Positions 8,316 through 16,381 are shown, numbered from the stretch's first letter. The stretch: 35,902 nt of DNA from an uncultured Elusimicrobiales bacterium (GCA_910576915.1 CAJTJT010000014.1:1-35902); one strand, 5' to 3'. The notes: generated from the sequence alone by a model not told the origin. Made by a program: numbers and translations.

Positions 8316-8322
8316 TTTTTAT

Positions 8323-9291
8323 ATGAAAAAACATTTTTTTGCCGCCGTGCTGGCTGTACTGGCCGCATGCCCTCTGTTCGCGCAAGAGGAAGAAATTATG
8401 ATTATCAAACCCGGCCGGGAAACGTTTGCGCATTTCCCGTCCGCCGTGCTTGGCAACAAACATACGCTGACCGTGTTCCTGCCGGAAACGTTTGTGCCGT
8501 TAAAAGGCCGCTATCCGCTGATCGTGCTGATGGGGGCGGGCCCGAAACAGGCGGATGAAGCTGCCGCTTATATGGAACGCAATAAAGCGATTGTGGCCGC
8601 CGTCAATTTTGAAGAAGCCGACTACGCGGAGCGGGAAAAAATCGTCCGCTTTGTGTCCCGCGAACTGCTGCCGTATCTGGAAACCAATTATCCCGTGTTG
8701 CCGGGAGCGGAAAACCGTGTTATCGCCTCGCGCGGTACGGGCGGCGCGGTGACGGCCGCGGCCTTGTTGCAGGTGCCCGGAGCGTTTGGCGGCGCGGCTT
8801 TTATTTCGCCCGGGGACGCGTGGGAAAAAACAACGCTTCCCAAAACGCCGTTCCGCGCGTTTGTAACGGGTTCCCAGGCCGAACTTGCGCTCGCCCAGCA
8901 GACGCTGGAAAAAGCGGGCCTTGCGTACGGCCCCGGTTTTGCGATGGAATACGCTTCTGCCTCCGCGCCCTGGTTCGGCGCCCTGCGGACGGACTACTTG
9001 TTCGCTCCGGCGGCTGATTTGGCCGTGACGCGTTTTAAGGCGGATGTAAGCGGGAACGAACTGAAACTGGAGTCGGCCGATACGGTTTCGCTGCGCGTGT
9101 TGGCGCGTTTGAAAAACGGTTTGACGGTAGATTATGTGCCTTCATCCCTGCGTATCAGCCCCATGTTTTTGGAATGGAATGCCGCGCGCGGCACCCTGCG
9201 GGCCCTGGCCGGGGCGGACGCGGGGACGGTAAAAATCCGCCCGGTTGTGGATAAACCGTCGTTTTCTGTTAAAATTAAGCTGAAAAAATAA
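8323..9291 (+). CDS. Exported alpha/beta-hydrolase (esterase D-like) lacking an evident nucleophile
   Basis: 322 aa from ATG 8323, where a signal peptide begins (MKKHFFAAVLAVLAACPLFAQ). The upstream open frame is non-coding. The middle resembles the putative esterase family: FLPETFVPLKGRYPLIVLMGAG, then FVSRELLPYLETNYPV, and a nucleophile-elbow-like IASRGTGGAV at about residue 140. Family members have GxSxGG there, but the expected serine position holds glycine, so it may be a pseudoenzyme. A beta-rich C-terminal region (about 235-322) may be an Ig-like domain. Confidence 0.65.
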   Translation: MKKHFFAAVLAVLAACPLFAQEEEIMIIKPGRETFAHFPSAVLGNKHTLTVFLPETFVPLKGRYPLIVLMGAGPKQADEAAAYMERNKAIVAAVNFEEADYAEREKIVRFVSRELLPYLETNYPVLPGAENRVIASRGTGGAVTAAALLQVPGAFGGAAFISPGDAWEKTTLPKTPFRAFVTGSQAELALAQQTLEKAGLAYGPGFAMEYASASAPWFGALRTDYLFAPAADLAVTRFKADVSGNELKLESADTVSLRVLARLKNGLTVDYVPSSLRISPMFLEWNAARGTLRALAGADAGTVKIRPVVDKPSFSVKIKLKK

Positions 9292-9364
9292 TAAAAACGG
9301 TCCGAAAACGCGTTTTTATGCAAAAAAACCGGGACTTGTCAACAGTTATTTTTTAAAGAACCCA

Positions 9365-9583
9365 AAAACGCCCAAACTGTGCAGAATGTAAAATCTCCGT
9401 CGGAGAAAAGAGGAAAAACGCTTCTTTTGCCAATACGCGGGGGAAAGTTATCCACAGTTTGGGCGTTTTATCCACAAGTTGCGCTTTATGCCCGCCCCCG
9501 GAACCCGTAAAAACCGGGTTTTTTGTGGACAGGTGTAGAGTACAGGGGAAGTTATCCACAGGTTGTCCACAGTATGTGGATAA
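9365..9583. other. oriC: Candidate chromosomal replication origin (DnaA-box cluster)
   Basis: The 364-nt gap between 9291 and 9656 holds consensus DnaA boxes TTATCCACA at 9448-9456, 9468-9476 and 9552-9560, and inverted at 9575-9583. Near-consensus boxes are TTGTCCACA at 9563-9571 and an inverted TGTGGACAG at 9524-9532. A perfect 17-bp inverted repeat (9365-9381 with 9453-9469) overlaps two boxes. AT-rich stretches flank it (9345-9365, 9590-9640). Most genes to the left are on the minus strand and many to the right on the plus strand, as expected for divergent forks. dnaA is not in the window. Confidence 0.72.
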
Positions 9584-9627
9584 AAGTGGAAAAGCGGATT
9601 TTTATACTGTTTTTTCCGCTCTTTTGC

Positions 9628-9645
9628 TATAATTTTGACAGGAGG
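9628..9645 (+). promoter_or_regulatory. -10 box and SD of the OmpA-like lipoprotein gene
   Basis: Consensus TATAAT (9628-9633) is followed by AGGAGG (9640-9645) ten bases before ATG 9656. No good -35 is seen. The promoter abuts the DnaA-box cluster. Confidence 0.55.
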
Positions 9646-9655
9646 CTTTTTATAT

Positions 9656-10186
9656 ATGAAATTTAAAATCGTTTTGCTTTTTATTTTATCCGCCGCGCTG
9701 TTTGCGTGCGCCTCTTCCCAAAATAAGGACGAAGATATCCCGGCTCCCGCCAAGCAGGACCCGGTCATCGAAGAACAGGCCCGCCTGAACGAAAAACTGT
9801 ATAACCAGAGCGAAGCCCGCATGGCCAAAACCCTCAAACTGCCGGCCATTACGTACGAATTTGATTCCATCCGCCCGCCGGACTACGCTTATCCGTTTTT
9901 GGATAAAGTGGCCAATATCATGAAAAGCCATCCGTCCTATCACTTGATTGTGGAAGGCCATACCGACGTGTTAGGCTCCAAAGAATACAACTACTGGCTG
10001 GGTTCTTCCCGTGCCGCCGCGATGAAAGCGTATTTGGTAAGCCGCGGCGTAAACGCGGAACGCATCCGCATCCATTCCCACGGTAAGGACCGCCCGCTTA
10101 CGCTGGATAATTCCAACGAAGGCCGCCGCACCAACCGCCGCGTGGAATTTACGTTTACCACGCGTAACTGGAATTCCATTTATTAA
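9656..10186 (+). CDS. OmpA/Pal-family peptidoglycan-associated lipoprotein
   Basis: 176 aa from ATG 9656. The signal peptide ends in lipobox LFAC (Cys18), so it is lipidated and probably outer-membrane anchored. After a charged linker, an OmpA C-terminal domain runs from about residue 60: ITYEFDSIRPP, then VEGHTDVLGSKEYNYWLGSSRAAAMKAYLVSRGV and NEGRRTNRRVEF. This holds the Asp and Arg that bind diaminopimelate in this family. It would tether the outer membrane to peptidoglycan. No tolB or tolQR is nearby, so Pal proper is not certain. Confidence 0.9.
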   Translation: MKFKIVLLFILSAALFACASSQNKDEDIPAPAKQDPVIEEQARLNEKLYNQSEARMAKTLKLPAITYEFDSIRPPDYAYPFLDKVANIMKSHPSYHLIVEGHTDVLGSKEYNYWLGSSRAAAMKAYLVSRGVNAERIRIHSHGKDRPLTLDNSNEGRRTNRRVEFTFTTRNWNSIY

Positions 10187-10203
10187 TTAAGTTTTCTTTC
10201 ATT

Positions 10204-10241
10204 ATCCGCCCTGTGCCGTTTGGCCCGGGCGGATTTTTTTG
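10204..10241 (+). terminator. Intrinsic terminator after the OmpA-like gene
   Basis: Stem ATCCGCCC (10204-10211) pairs with GGGCGGAT (10227-10234), followed by a T-run. Confidence 0.8.
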
Positions 10242-10261
10242 TGTTTTTTAGCCACACAAAC

Positions 10262-10353
10262 AGTAGTGCATATGTTGGCGGCATTTCCTAAACAGTGTGT
10301 CTTTAACTAGTCTAATGAGCGCGGACAAGTTGCCTGCCCCCGGCAAGGGGGCC
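10262..10353 (+). repeat. Conserved upstream module, copy 1
   Basis: About 90 bp directly upstream of the first T12 box. It shares long blocks with 20020-20107: AGTAGTGC, CTAAACAGTGT, GAGCGCGGACAAGTTGCC and TGCCCCCGGCAAGGGGG. Part (TAAT..GAGCGCGGAC) also occurs at 16221-16340 and, degraded, near 24970-25070. TTGCC/GGCAA and CCCCC/GGGGG are mutually exclusive stems within it. Confidence 0.6.
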
Positions 10354-10378
10354 TTGACTCGTTTTTTTTTTTTGATAA
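10354..10378 (+). promoter_or_regulatory. T12 box 1 (upstream of secreted-protein gene 10472)
   Basis: TTGACTCG, twelve T (10362-10373), GATAA. It sits 98 nt before the start codon. The only T12 box here that precedes a non-pilin gene. A -35-like TTGACT is 14 bp from GATAAA, too close for an ordinary sigma70 promoter. Confidence 0.7.
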
Positions 10379-10387
10379 ATTGGGGGG

Positions 10388-10454
10388 ACGGCTTATATCT
10401 GTATCCCTTATTTATCTCGTCTGTTACGCCCTGTGTGGGAGCAAATAAAGCCGT
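10388..10454 (+). promoter_or_regulatory. Leader stem-loop, gene 10472
   Basis: ACGGCTT (10388-10394) can pair with AAGCCGT (10448-10454), closing most of the leader just before AGGAGG (10459-10464). Confidence 0.45.
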
Positions 10455-10471
10455 TTACAGGAGGTTTAATT

Positions 10472-11482
10472 ATGAAACGGCTATTTATATTTAGTTTGTT
10501 GTTTCTGTCTTCGGCGGCATATGCCAAAAACAAAATCAGCATGGTAACATACTTCCCGGTTCCGTATGTAGCTTATTCCCAGGTGAATACCACGGACCAA
10601 ATGGATATCGGCTTAACGAGCACCTGCGATATGAAGTTAGGCTGTTCGGAAGAGTCCGCCACGTTAAACGCCACACGGGTAAATTTAAAGGGCGGCAAAT
10701 TAAACTTGGACGGTGGACGCGGGATAAAAGGCGGTAGTCTTAGCTTGGGTAACGGCAGCGGTGAGGGCAGAATCTCATTCCAAAACGTACGTATCCAAAC
10801 GGGCAACATGGAAAGCGTAAACGCGCAAGATATGAAAGTATCCGCGCTGGAACTGTTTGGAAAGACCTTTCCCTCCTGCAAGGAGAAAGATTCGTCGGGA
10901 CAGATGAAATGGGCGAGCTTAAAACTCAAAGGTGCTTCTTCAAATGAACTTTATTTGGCGTGCGGGGATTTAGGGGAATCGACAGGGTGTTCCAATACGC
11001 CCTCTAAGCTGACGGAGTCAAGAACTTGCCCCACGGGAACAGGCACGCAAACGCGCACTTGGAACGCAACTACCTGCTCCTGGGGCGCCTGGCTGGGCGA
11101 GTGTGTAGAGGAAAATTATGTGTGGAAACGGTACGGAGAGGAGTGCTGGGTGATGCTGTCTTCTGTCGGCAGTCTTTCGTATGATAACCGGGGCAGTGCC
11201 TGGGAATGTACTTGCGCGGACAGCTCCGCATTGGATTCGGCTTTGAACAGTTATTCCGCCCCTTATGGTGTTGATAATGATTGTAAAAGCTGGGCTGCTA
11301 AACTGGGGGAAAACGGCTGGAGGACTGTAAAGACGGGGACTACCAATCCTGTTGAAGCAAAGGTGTCCTGTTCCCGCTCGGAGCAGAATATGATTTATTT
11401 GCATCACGTTATTTATGGCGGAAGCGTCTATGGCCATAATCTCGCGACCGGTTGTTTTAGCTGGAGATGTGAAAAAGAATAG
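10472..11482 (+). CDS. Secreted glycine- and cysteine-rich protein, possible surface adhesin
   Basis: 336 aa. ATG 10472 has AGGAGG eight bases upstream and begins a signal peptide (MKRLFIFSLLFLSSAAYA). Residues ~65-110 are short glycine-rich beta repeats (LKGGKLNLDGGRGIKGG, SLSLGNGSGEG) that suggest a beta-solenoid stalk. Residues 116-165 are nearly identical to the protein at 1-744. From ~166 on the sequence is cysteine-rich with a TRTWNATTCSWGAWLGEC element and is unrelated to the paralogue apart from short motifs. The constant N-terminal and variable C-terminal halves suggest a surface protein. Function unknown. Confidence 0.8.
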   Translation: MKRLFIFSLLFLSSAAYAKNKISMVTYFPVPYVAYSQVNTTDQMDIGLTSTCDMKLGCSEESATLNATRVNLKGGKLNLDGGRGIKGGSLSLGNGSGEGRISFQNVRIQTGNMESVNAQDMKVSALELFGKTFPSCKEKDSSGQMKWASLKLKGASSNELYLACGDLGESTGCSNTPSKLTESRTCPTGTGTQTRTWNATTCSWGAWLGECVEENYVWKRYGEECWVMLSSVGSLSYDNRGSAWECTCADSSALDSALNSYSAPYGVDNDCKSWAAKLGENGWRTVKTGTTNPVEAKVSCSRSEQNMIYLHHVIYGGSVYGHNLATGCFSWRCEKE

Positions 11483-11510
11483 TTTTTGCTGGTTTGTTGT
11501 ATTCCCCCGG

Positions 11511-11538
11511 ATAAATCTTTTCCGGGGGATTTTTCTTA
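11511..11538 (+). terminator. Intrinsic terminator after gene 10472
   Basis: ATCCCCCGGA-type stem with loop and TTTTT; nearly the same hairpin as the one after the paralogue at 762-792. Confidence 0.8.
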
Positions 11539-11552
11539 TTCTCCATATTTAC

Positions 11553-11558
11553 TAAAAT
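11553..11558 (+). promoter_or_regulatory. -10 element of a likely leaderless MFS transcript
   Basis: TAAAAT ends exactly six bases before ATG 11565, with no SD between. Confidence 0.5.
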
Positions 11559-11564
11559 ATATTT

Positions 11565-12809
11565 ATGCAAGCATCCACCCGCAAAGGCATGATTGTGGTG
11601 GCCCTGGCCAACGGGCTTTTACTGTTTGGTTACGGGCTGTCCCTGCCGTTTTTTACCATTTATTTAATCAGCCAGCGCCATTTGTCGCCCGCGATGGCCG
11701 GGCTTGTGATTGCCCTGGCCGGCCTTTCGCGCTGCGTTTCCAGTGCCATCAGCGGCGAGCTGGCCGACGCCTTCGGCCGCAAAAAAGTGATGATGTGGGG
11801 GCTGTTTTCCCAAATTTTGGCGATGTTCTGCCTGGGGCTGTGTATCGAGTTTCAAGCCCAGGTGGGGTGGATGCTCGTCTGCTATTTTTTAACCACGTTC
11901 CTGGGCGCGTTTTTCCGTCCGGCGTCCAACGCGTGGGTGACCGATAACACGACCCCCAAAGAACGTGTGGAAGCCTTCGGCATTTTGCGTATTGGCCTGA
12001 ATATCGGCTGGGCGCTGGGGCCGGCGGCGGGCGGATTTTTGGTGCGGTATTCGTACAGCCTGGCATTTTTCTTTACCGCGCTTTTGTATGCGGCCACCAT
12101 TTTGTATTTGGGACGTTTGATTGAGGATAAACACGTGCCGTGCAAATCCCGCAAGCCGAGTTTTGTGTCGGCGTTGCTGTCTTTAAAAGATTCGCGCCTG
12201 GCCAAAATCTGTTTTTACGTGGTGCTGATTACGGCCGTCAATTCGCAGCTGGTCGTCGGGCTTTCCATCCATTGTAAACAATACCTGCACATGCCGGAAA
12301 ATTACATTGGCTGGTTCTTTACCATTAACGGGCTTGTCGTCGTGTTTTTGCAGTATTGGGCTACCAAAATTATGGCAAAGATCCGTTTGTCTACGGCCAT
12401 GCTGATTGGGTGTTTGTTATACGCCGTAGGGTTTGGCTCGGTCGGTTTTTTTGATACGTTCGCGCTCATCGCCGTAGGCGTATTTTTGGCCGGGGTGGGG
12501 GAGCTGATTGTTTCGCCCGGCGAGCAGACGCTCGTTTCCAACATTGCTTCGCGCGAAACGCGCGGGCGGTATTTGGGCATGCTGATGGTGTTTTACAATT
12601 TAGGCTCGGCGTTGGGGTTTTTCGGCGCGGGGCTGCTGGGCGATTATGTGGCGCCGTTCTATTTGCCGGGCCCGTGGCTGATTGTGGGTGCGGTGGCGGT
12701 GCTGGCGGGGCTTGGGTTTTGGTCCATGCGCCGCAGCCTTACGCCCGAAGAGGACGGCAAAACCAACGTGCCCGTGCCGATTAAAAAAGATACAATCACT
12801 TTAAACTGA
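11565..12809 (+). CDS. Major facilitator superfamily transporter
   Basis: 414 aa with about twelve hydrophobic segments, in the inner membrane. The loop between helices 2 and 3 carries the MFS motif A (GELADAFGRKKVM, about residues 64-76). A second, weaker version of the pattern and a GxxxGP-like segment (NIGWALGPAAGGF) near helix 5 resemble drug:H+ antiporters such as the tetracycline/multidrug group. The substrate cannot be read from sequence. It is probably leaderless and is followed 17 nt later by a small membrane protein, then maf and trxB on the same strand. Confidence 0.88.
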   Translation: MQASTRKGMIVVALANGLLLFGYGLSLPFFTIYLISQRHLSPAMAGLVIALAGLSRCVSSAISGELADAFGRKKVMMWGLFSQILAMFCLGLCIEFQAQVGWMLVCYFLTTFLGAFFRPASNAWVTDNTTPKERVEAFGILRIGLNIGWALGPAAGGFLVRYSYSLAFFFTALLYAATILYLGRLIEDKHVPCKSRKPSFVSALLSLKDSRLAKICFYVVLITAVNSQLVVGLSIHCKQYLHMPENYIGWFFTINGLVVVFLQYWATKIMAKIRLSTAMLIGCLLYAVGFGSVGFFDTFALIAVGVFLAGVGELIVSPGEQTLVSNIASRETRGRYLGMLMVFYNLGSALGFFGAGLLGDYVAPFYLPGPWLIVGAVAVLAGLGFWSMRRSLTPEEDGKTNVPVPIKKDTITLN

Positions 12810-12826
12810 CAGTAAGGAGAACTGAC

Positions 12827-13045
12827 ATGAGAGGAATTATTTTTGCCGTGCTGACTTTGGTCGTGGGAGCGCTGATTGGTATCGGTTTGGAAAAACTGGC
12901 TTCTTTCCTGCCCCAGCAGCTGGACGCGGCCCTCACGCGCGTATACGGTTTGGGCGTCCATCCGCTTTCCCTGCACGTAACCATTTGCGGTATCATCGGT
13001 TTGGTGCTGGGATACATTATCATTTCCAAATTTGTGAAAAAATAA
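12827..13045 (+). CDS. Small two-helix membrane protein (DUF4321-like)
   Basis: 72 aa with two hydrophobic helices (about 3-22 and 50-68) joined by a short loop containing FLPQQLDAALTRVYGLGVHP. Length, topology and position directly before maf resemble the DUF4321 family of Firmicutes and relatives, but this is from memory of the family. AAGGAG lies upstream; maf starts one base after its stop. Confidence 0.7.
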   Translation: MRGIIFAVLTLVVGALIGIGLEKLASFLPQQLDAALTRVYGLGVHPLSLHVTICGIIGLVLGYIIISKFVKK

Positions 13046-13046
13046 T

Positions 13047-13604
13047 ATGCGGTTGATTTTGGCTTCCAAATCGCCCCGGCGCATTGAACTGCTAAAAAAA
13101 ATGGGAAAGGAGTTTGAAATCGTCCCGTCCCAAAGCCCGGAGCATACGGATTATAAACGCCCCGCCCAGCGCGTGAAGGATTTGGCCGTTAAAAAAGCGT
13201 TTGACGTGGCAAAAAAATATCCCGGCGCGGTGGTTATTGGCGCGGATACGCTGGTGTATTGCAAGGGCGAAGTAATCGGCAAACCGAAAGACAAAAAAGA
13301 CGCCCTGCGTATTTTAAATAAATTAAACGGTTCCTGGCAGAGTGTTTATACGGGCGTGTGCGTGATGTGTCTGGACGAGCAAAAAATGCTGTTCGGGCAC
13401 GACGTTTCCAAGTGCAAAGCGCGCAAATTGTCCGCCGCCGAACTCACACAACTGGCGGGCAAACATATGGATAAAGCCGGCGCCTACGCCGTGCAGGACG
13501 ATGACGATAAGTTTATAGAAAAAATCGTCGGCAGCCGCACGAACGTGGTGGGTTTCCCGGTCGAGTTTTTTGAAAAATTATTTAAGGAGTTTTTGGCTTT
13601 ATGA
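13047..13604 (+). CDS. maf: Maf-family nucleotide pyrophosphatase
   Basis: 185 aa. Maf proteins hydrolyse dTTP/UTP or modified nucleotides to monophosphates and pyrophosphate, acting in nucleotide-pool cleaning. Motifs: LILASKSPRRIELLKKMG at the N-terminus, VIGADTLVYCKGEVIGKP, and DKAGAYAVQD. The ATG follows the upstream stop by one base, and its own stop overlaps trxB (ATGA), so translation is coupled. Confidence 0.93.
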   Translation: MRLILASKSPRRIELLKKMGKEFEIVPSQSPEHTDYKRPAQRVKDLAVKKAFDVAKKYPGAVVIGADTLVYCKGEVIGKPKDKKDALRILNKLNGSWQSVYTGVCVMCLDEQKMLFGHDVSKCKARKLSAAELTQLAGKHMDKAGAYAVQDDDDKFIEKIVGSRTNVVGFPVEFFEKLFKEFLAL

Positions 13605-14527
13605 TTGAAACGGATTTGTTAATTATCGGCGCGGGCCCCGCGGGGTGCAGCGCGGCCATCTACGCGGTGCGCGCGGGCGTAAAAACCGTGATTGCCGGCG
13701 GCGCGATGCCGGGCGGACAGCTGCTGCAGACGAGCGAAATCGAAAACTACGCCGGTTTTGTAAACCCGGTCGGCGGGTTCGAAATTATGGACGCCATGCA
13801 CAAACAGTGCAAACGGCTGGGTGTGGAAATCACGCCGGACGAAGTCGTCCGCGTAACCGGCGAAAAAAGTCCGTTTACCGTTTCCTGCGCGGGCGGTAAA
13901 GAATATAAAGCCAAAAGCGTTATTATCGCCACGGGGGCCAAAGCGCGGTGGCTCAACCTGCCGGAAGAAGAACAATTTAAAGGAAAAGGCCTGTCCGCCT
14001 GCGCCACGTGCGACGGATTCTTTATGCGCGGCAAAAAAGTGTGCATCGTGGGCGGCGGAAATACTGCGTTTGAAGACGCGCTGTTCCTTTCGCAATTTTG
14101 CACGGAAGTAAATTTGATTCACCGCCGCGACGCGTTCCGCGCCGACCAAGTAACCGTGGAACAAGTTAAGAAAAATCCCAAAATCAAATTGGTGTTAAAC
14201 AGCGTTCCCGTTAAAATTTTGGGCACCGATATGGTGGAAGGCGTGCGCGTGAAAAATGTGCAAACCGGCGAAGAAACCGACATCGCCTGCTCGGGCCTGT
14301 TTGTGGCCATCGGCGCGGTGCCGCAGACGGATTTTTTGAAAGATTCGCTTATTGCGCTTGCTGACAACGGCCTTGTTTTGGCCGACGACCGCACCCACAC
14401 CACCATCGAAGGCGTGTTTGCGGCCGGGGACTGCGCGGACAAATACTACCGCCAGGCCGTCATCGCCGCGGGCACGGGCGCGAAAGCGGGTATCGAGGCC
14501 GCCGCGTTTGTGAACCTGCACAAATAA
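13601..14527 (+). CDS. trxB: Thioredoxin reductase
   Basis: 308 aa, standard size. It transfers electrons from NADPH via FAD and a disulfide to thioredoxin in the cytosol. FAD motif GAGPAG at 10-15, redox CATC at residues 134-137, NADPH motif GGGNTA at 151-156, HRRDAFRA at 174-181 and the C-terminal FAD motif GVFAAGDCADKYYRQ. Coupled to maf by a 4-bp overlap. No thioredoxin gene is adjacent. Confidence 0.96.
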   Translation: MIETDLLIIGAGPAGCSAAIYAVRAGVKTVIAGGAMPGGQLLQTSEIENYAGFVNPVGGFEIMDAMHKQCKRLGVEITPDEVVRVTGEKSPFTVSCAGGKEYKAKSVIIATGAKARWLNLPEEEQFKGKGLSACATCDGFFMRGKKVCIVGGGNTAFEDALFLSQFCTEVNLIHRRDAFRADQVTVEQVKKNPKIKLVLNSVPVKILGTDMVEGVRVKNVQTGEETDIACSGLFVAIGAVPQTDFLKDSLIALADNGLVLADDRTHTTIEGVFAAGDCADKYYRQAVIAAGTGAKAGIEAAAFVNLHK

Positions 14528-14539
14528 TTATTGCTGTAT

Positions 14540-14575
14540 GTCCCCGCCGGGAATTTTGGCGGGGATTTTTTATAT
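14540..14575 (+). terminator. Intrinsic terminator after trxB
   Basis: CCCCGCC / GGCGGGG stem with a T-run; ends the 11565-14527 cluster. Confidence 0.8.
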
Positions 14576-14643
14576 ATAACCCAAAATCCGGCTGGTGCGC
14601 GGAAGCCCGGCACGTTAAAATAAAAACAAAGGGGGACTTTTTT

Positions 14644-15153
14644 ATGCAACGAGTTACATATAATTTTAATGCGGAAAAAAATTTGGATATTTTATCCAAA
14701 TCCGCTTTTTTAACCACCAAATACGGGGAGAAAATCAACACCATGGTAATCGGCTGGGGGACGATTGGCACCATGTGGGGGCTGCCCGTATTTATCGCCA
14801 TGGTACGCAAGAGCCGGTTTACGCACGAGCTGCTTCAAAAAGCGCATGAGTTTACGGTTACGCTGCCGTATGGGGAATTGCCGCCGTCGGCATTGACGGT
14901 CTGCGGCGAGGCTTCCGGCCGCACGATGGATAAGCTGGCCGCCTGCGGTTTATCCGTTTGCCCGGGGCAGAAAATGAATACGCCCGTGCTTGATTTGCCC
15001 GGCATGCACTTTGAGTGCAAGACGGTGTACGAACGCCCGATGGGGGAGGAAAATTTGGATAAAGCCCTCAACGAACTTTGGTACACCAAAAACCCGGATA
15101 ATTACCACGTCTTTTTTATCGGCGAGATTGTGGACAGCTACATCATTGAGTAG
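14644..15153 (+). CDS. Flavin reductase-like FMN-binding split-barrel protein
   Basis: 169 aa. Resembles flavoredoxin/flavin reductase-domain proteins: VIGWGTIGTMWGLPVFIAMVRKSRFTHELLQKAHEFTVTLP corresponds to the FMN-binding region, followed by FIGEIVDSYI at the C-terminus. It probably binds FMN and moves electrons or reduces disulfides in anaerobes. Nothing decides the substrate. A GGGGG purine run precedes the ATG. Confidence 0.8.
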   Translation: MQRVTYNFNAEKNLDILSKSAFLTTKYGEKINTMVIGWGTIGTMWGLPVFIAMVRKSRFTHELLQKAHEFTVTLPYGELPPSALTVCGEASGRTMDKLAACGLSVCPGQKMNTPVLDLPGMHFECKTVYERPMGEENLDKALNELWYTKNPDNYHVFFIGEIVDSYIIE

Positions 15154-15176
15154 CCGTCGGCGGGCCGGATGTTTTT

Positions 15177-15212
15177 ACGCGGGGGGAAGAAAACTCTCCC
15201 CGCGTTTTTTGC
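15177..15212 (+). terminator. Intrinsic terminator before era
   Basis: CGCGGGG / CCCCGCG stem around a loop at about 15190, followed by six T. Confidence 0.8.
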
Positions 15213-15225
15213 CGTAAAAAATAAG

Positions 15226-15231
15226 TATAAT
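15226..15231 (+). promoter_or_regulatory. -10 element of a likely leaderless era transcript
   Basis: Consensus TATAAT ends six bases before ATG 15238; there is no room for an SD if transcription starts ~7 nt after the -10. Confidence 0.55.
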
Positions 15232-15237
15232 ACTTCT

Positions 15238-16149
15238 ATGGACGAAAAAAATTTTAAAAGCGGTTTTGCCGTACTGGCGGGGCTTCCCAATGCGGGCAAG
15301 TCCACGCTGCTCAACAATCTGGCGGGAGGGCTCCTCTCGGCGGTGACGAACAAACCCCAAACCACGCGCCAAAACATTTTGGCGATTGCGGATGGGGACG
15401 ATTACCAGGTGGTGTTTGTGGATACGCCCGGATTCTTGTCGGCGCAGTACAAGCTCCAGCAAACCATGGCCGCGTGCGTGGACCGCGCCGTCGGCGAGGA
15501 TGCCGACTTGGTGCTTTTTATGGTGGACGCTTCGGCCGACTACGCCTTAAACGCCAAGCTGGTTGAAAAATTAAAAACCGTTTACTGTCCTATTTTTCTC
15601 GTCTTAAACAAAACCGATTTGGTGAAAGATTCCGCCGTGCTGGACGCACTGGAAGCGCGCGTAAAACAGGATTTGCCCATTCAAAAAACTTTCCGTATTT
15701 GCGCTGCCACGGGCGACGGAACGGCTGCTTTGAAAGAAGCCGTCGTGGCCGCCATGCCCACGAGCCCGGCATATTTTCCGCCCGGCCAGTGGACGGACCG
15801 CTGGGAACGGTTTTACGCGGCGGAGTTCATCCGCGAGCAGATTTTCCAGCTGTATAAAAAAGAAATCCCGTACAGCACGTACGTGGAGATTGAAACGTTT
15901 ACGGAAGATTTGGGCCCCAAAAATTACATCCGGGCCAACATTCACGTGGAGCGCGAAAGCCAAAAGCCGATTTTAATTGGCAAGGGCGGCGCGGCGATTG
16001 CCGAACTGAGAAAGCGCGCGCAAAAACGCGTGGAAGAATTTTTAGGCCGCAAATACCGCCTGGAATTAAATGTGGTGGTGTCGCCCGATTGGCGCAACAG
16101 TTCCAAAATGCTCGAGAAATTCGGCTATATCGTGCGCGACGAGCGGTAA
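15238..16149 (+). CDS. era: GTPase Era
   Basis: 303 aa from ATG 15238, matching the family's usual ~300. Era binds 16S rRNA and assists 30S maturation. G1 GLPNAGKS, G2 TTRQN, G3 DTPG (VFVDTPGFLSAQYKLQQ), G4 NKTD, then a C-terminal KH domain with ILIGKGGAAIAELRKRAQ. An upstream in-frame extension to 15169 runs through the terminator and is rejected. Confidence 0.96.
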   Translation: MDEKNFKSGFAVLAGLPNAGKSTLLNNLAGGLLSAVTNKPQTTRQNILAIADGDDYQVVFVDTPGFLSAQYKLQQTMAACVDRAVGEDADLVLFMVDASADYALNAKLVEKLKTVYCPIFLVLNKTDLVKDSAVLDALEARVKQDLPIQKTFRICAATGDGTAALKEAVVAAMPTSPAYFPPGQWTDRWERFYAAEFIREQIFQLYKKEIPYSTYVEIETFTEDLGPKNYIRANIHVERESQKPILIGKGGAAIAELRKRAQKRVEEFLGRKYRLELNVVVSPDWRNSSKMLEKFGYIVRDER

Positions 16150-16170
16150 CGGTTATTTTAAAAAAATGCA

Positions 16171-16206
16171 GGCGGAGGAAGAACTTTCTTCCTCCGCTTT
16201 TTTGCG
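16171..16206 (+). terminator. Intrinsic terminator after era
   Basis: Perfect stem GCGGAGGAAG / CTTCCTCCGC followed by six T. Confidence 0.85.
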
Positions 16207-16220
16207 TTTATCCGGCCGGA

Positions 16221-16340
16221 ATGACTGCCCCCGGCAAGTATTGTTACGTTGCTAAGCAACATGGCGGTAACGGTGAGGCTCAAATAATCAGATGAGCGCG
16301 GACAATCTCCGCGGCCTGGAAGGCCCCCAGCCGCCAGGGG
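16221..16340 (+). repeat. Conserved upstream module, copy 2
   Basis: Shares TGCCCCCGGCAAG, TTGTTACGT.GCTAAGC.ACATG and TAATCAGA.G.GCGCGG with the region 24970-25070, and GAGCGCGGACAA with copies at 10262 and 20020. It ends at the T12 box. No ORF is present in this 375-nt gap. Confidence 0.55.
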
Positions 16341-16365
16341 TTGTATTGTTTTTTTTTTTTGATAA
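16341..16365 (+). promoter_or_regulatory. T12 box 2 (upstream of pilin 16525)
   Basis: TTGTATTG, twelve T (16349-16360), GATAA; 164 nt before the start codon. Confidence 0.7.
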
Positions 16366-16381
16366 CATGGGGATAATTAAA

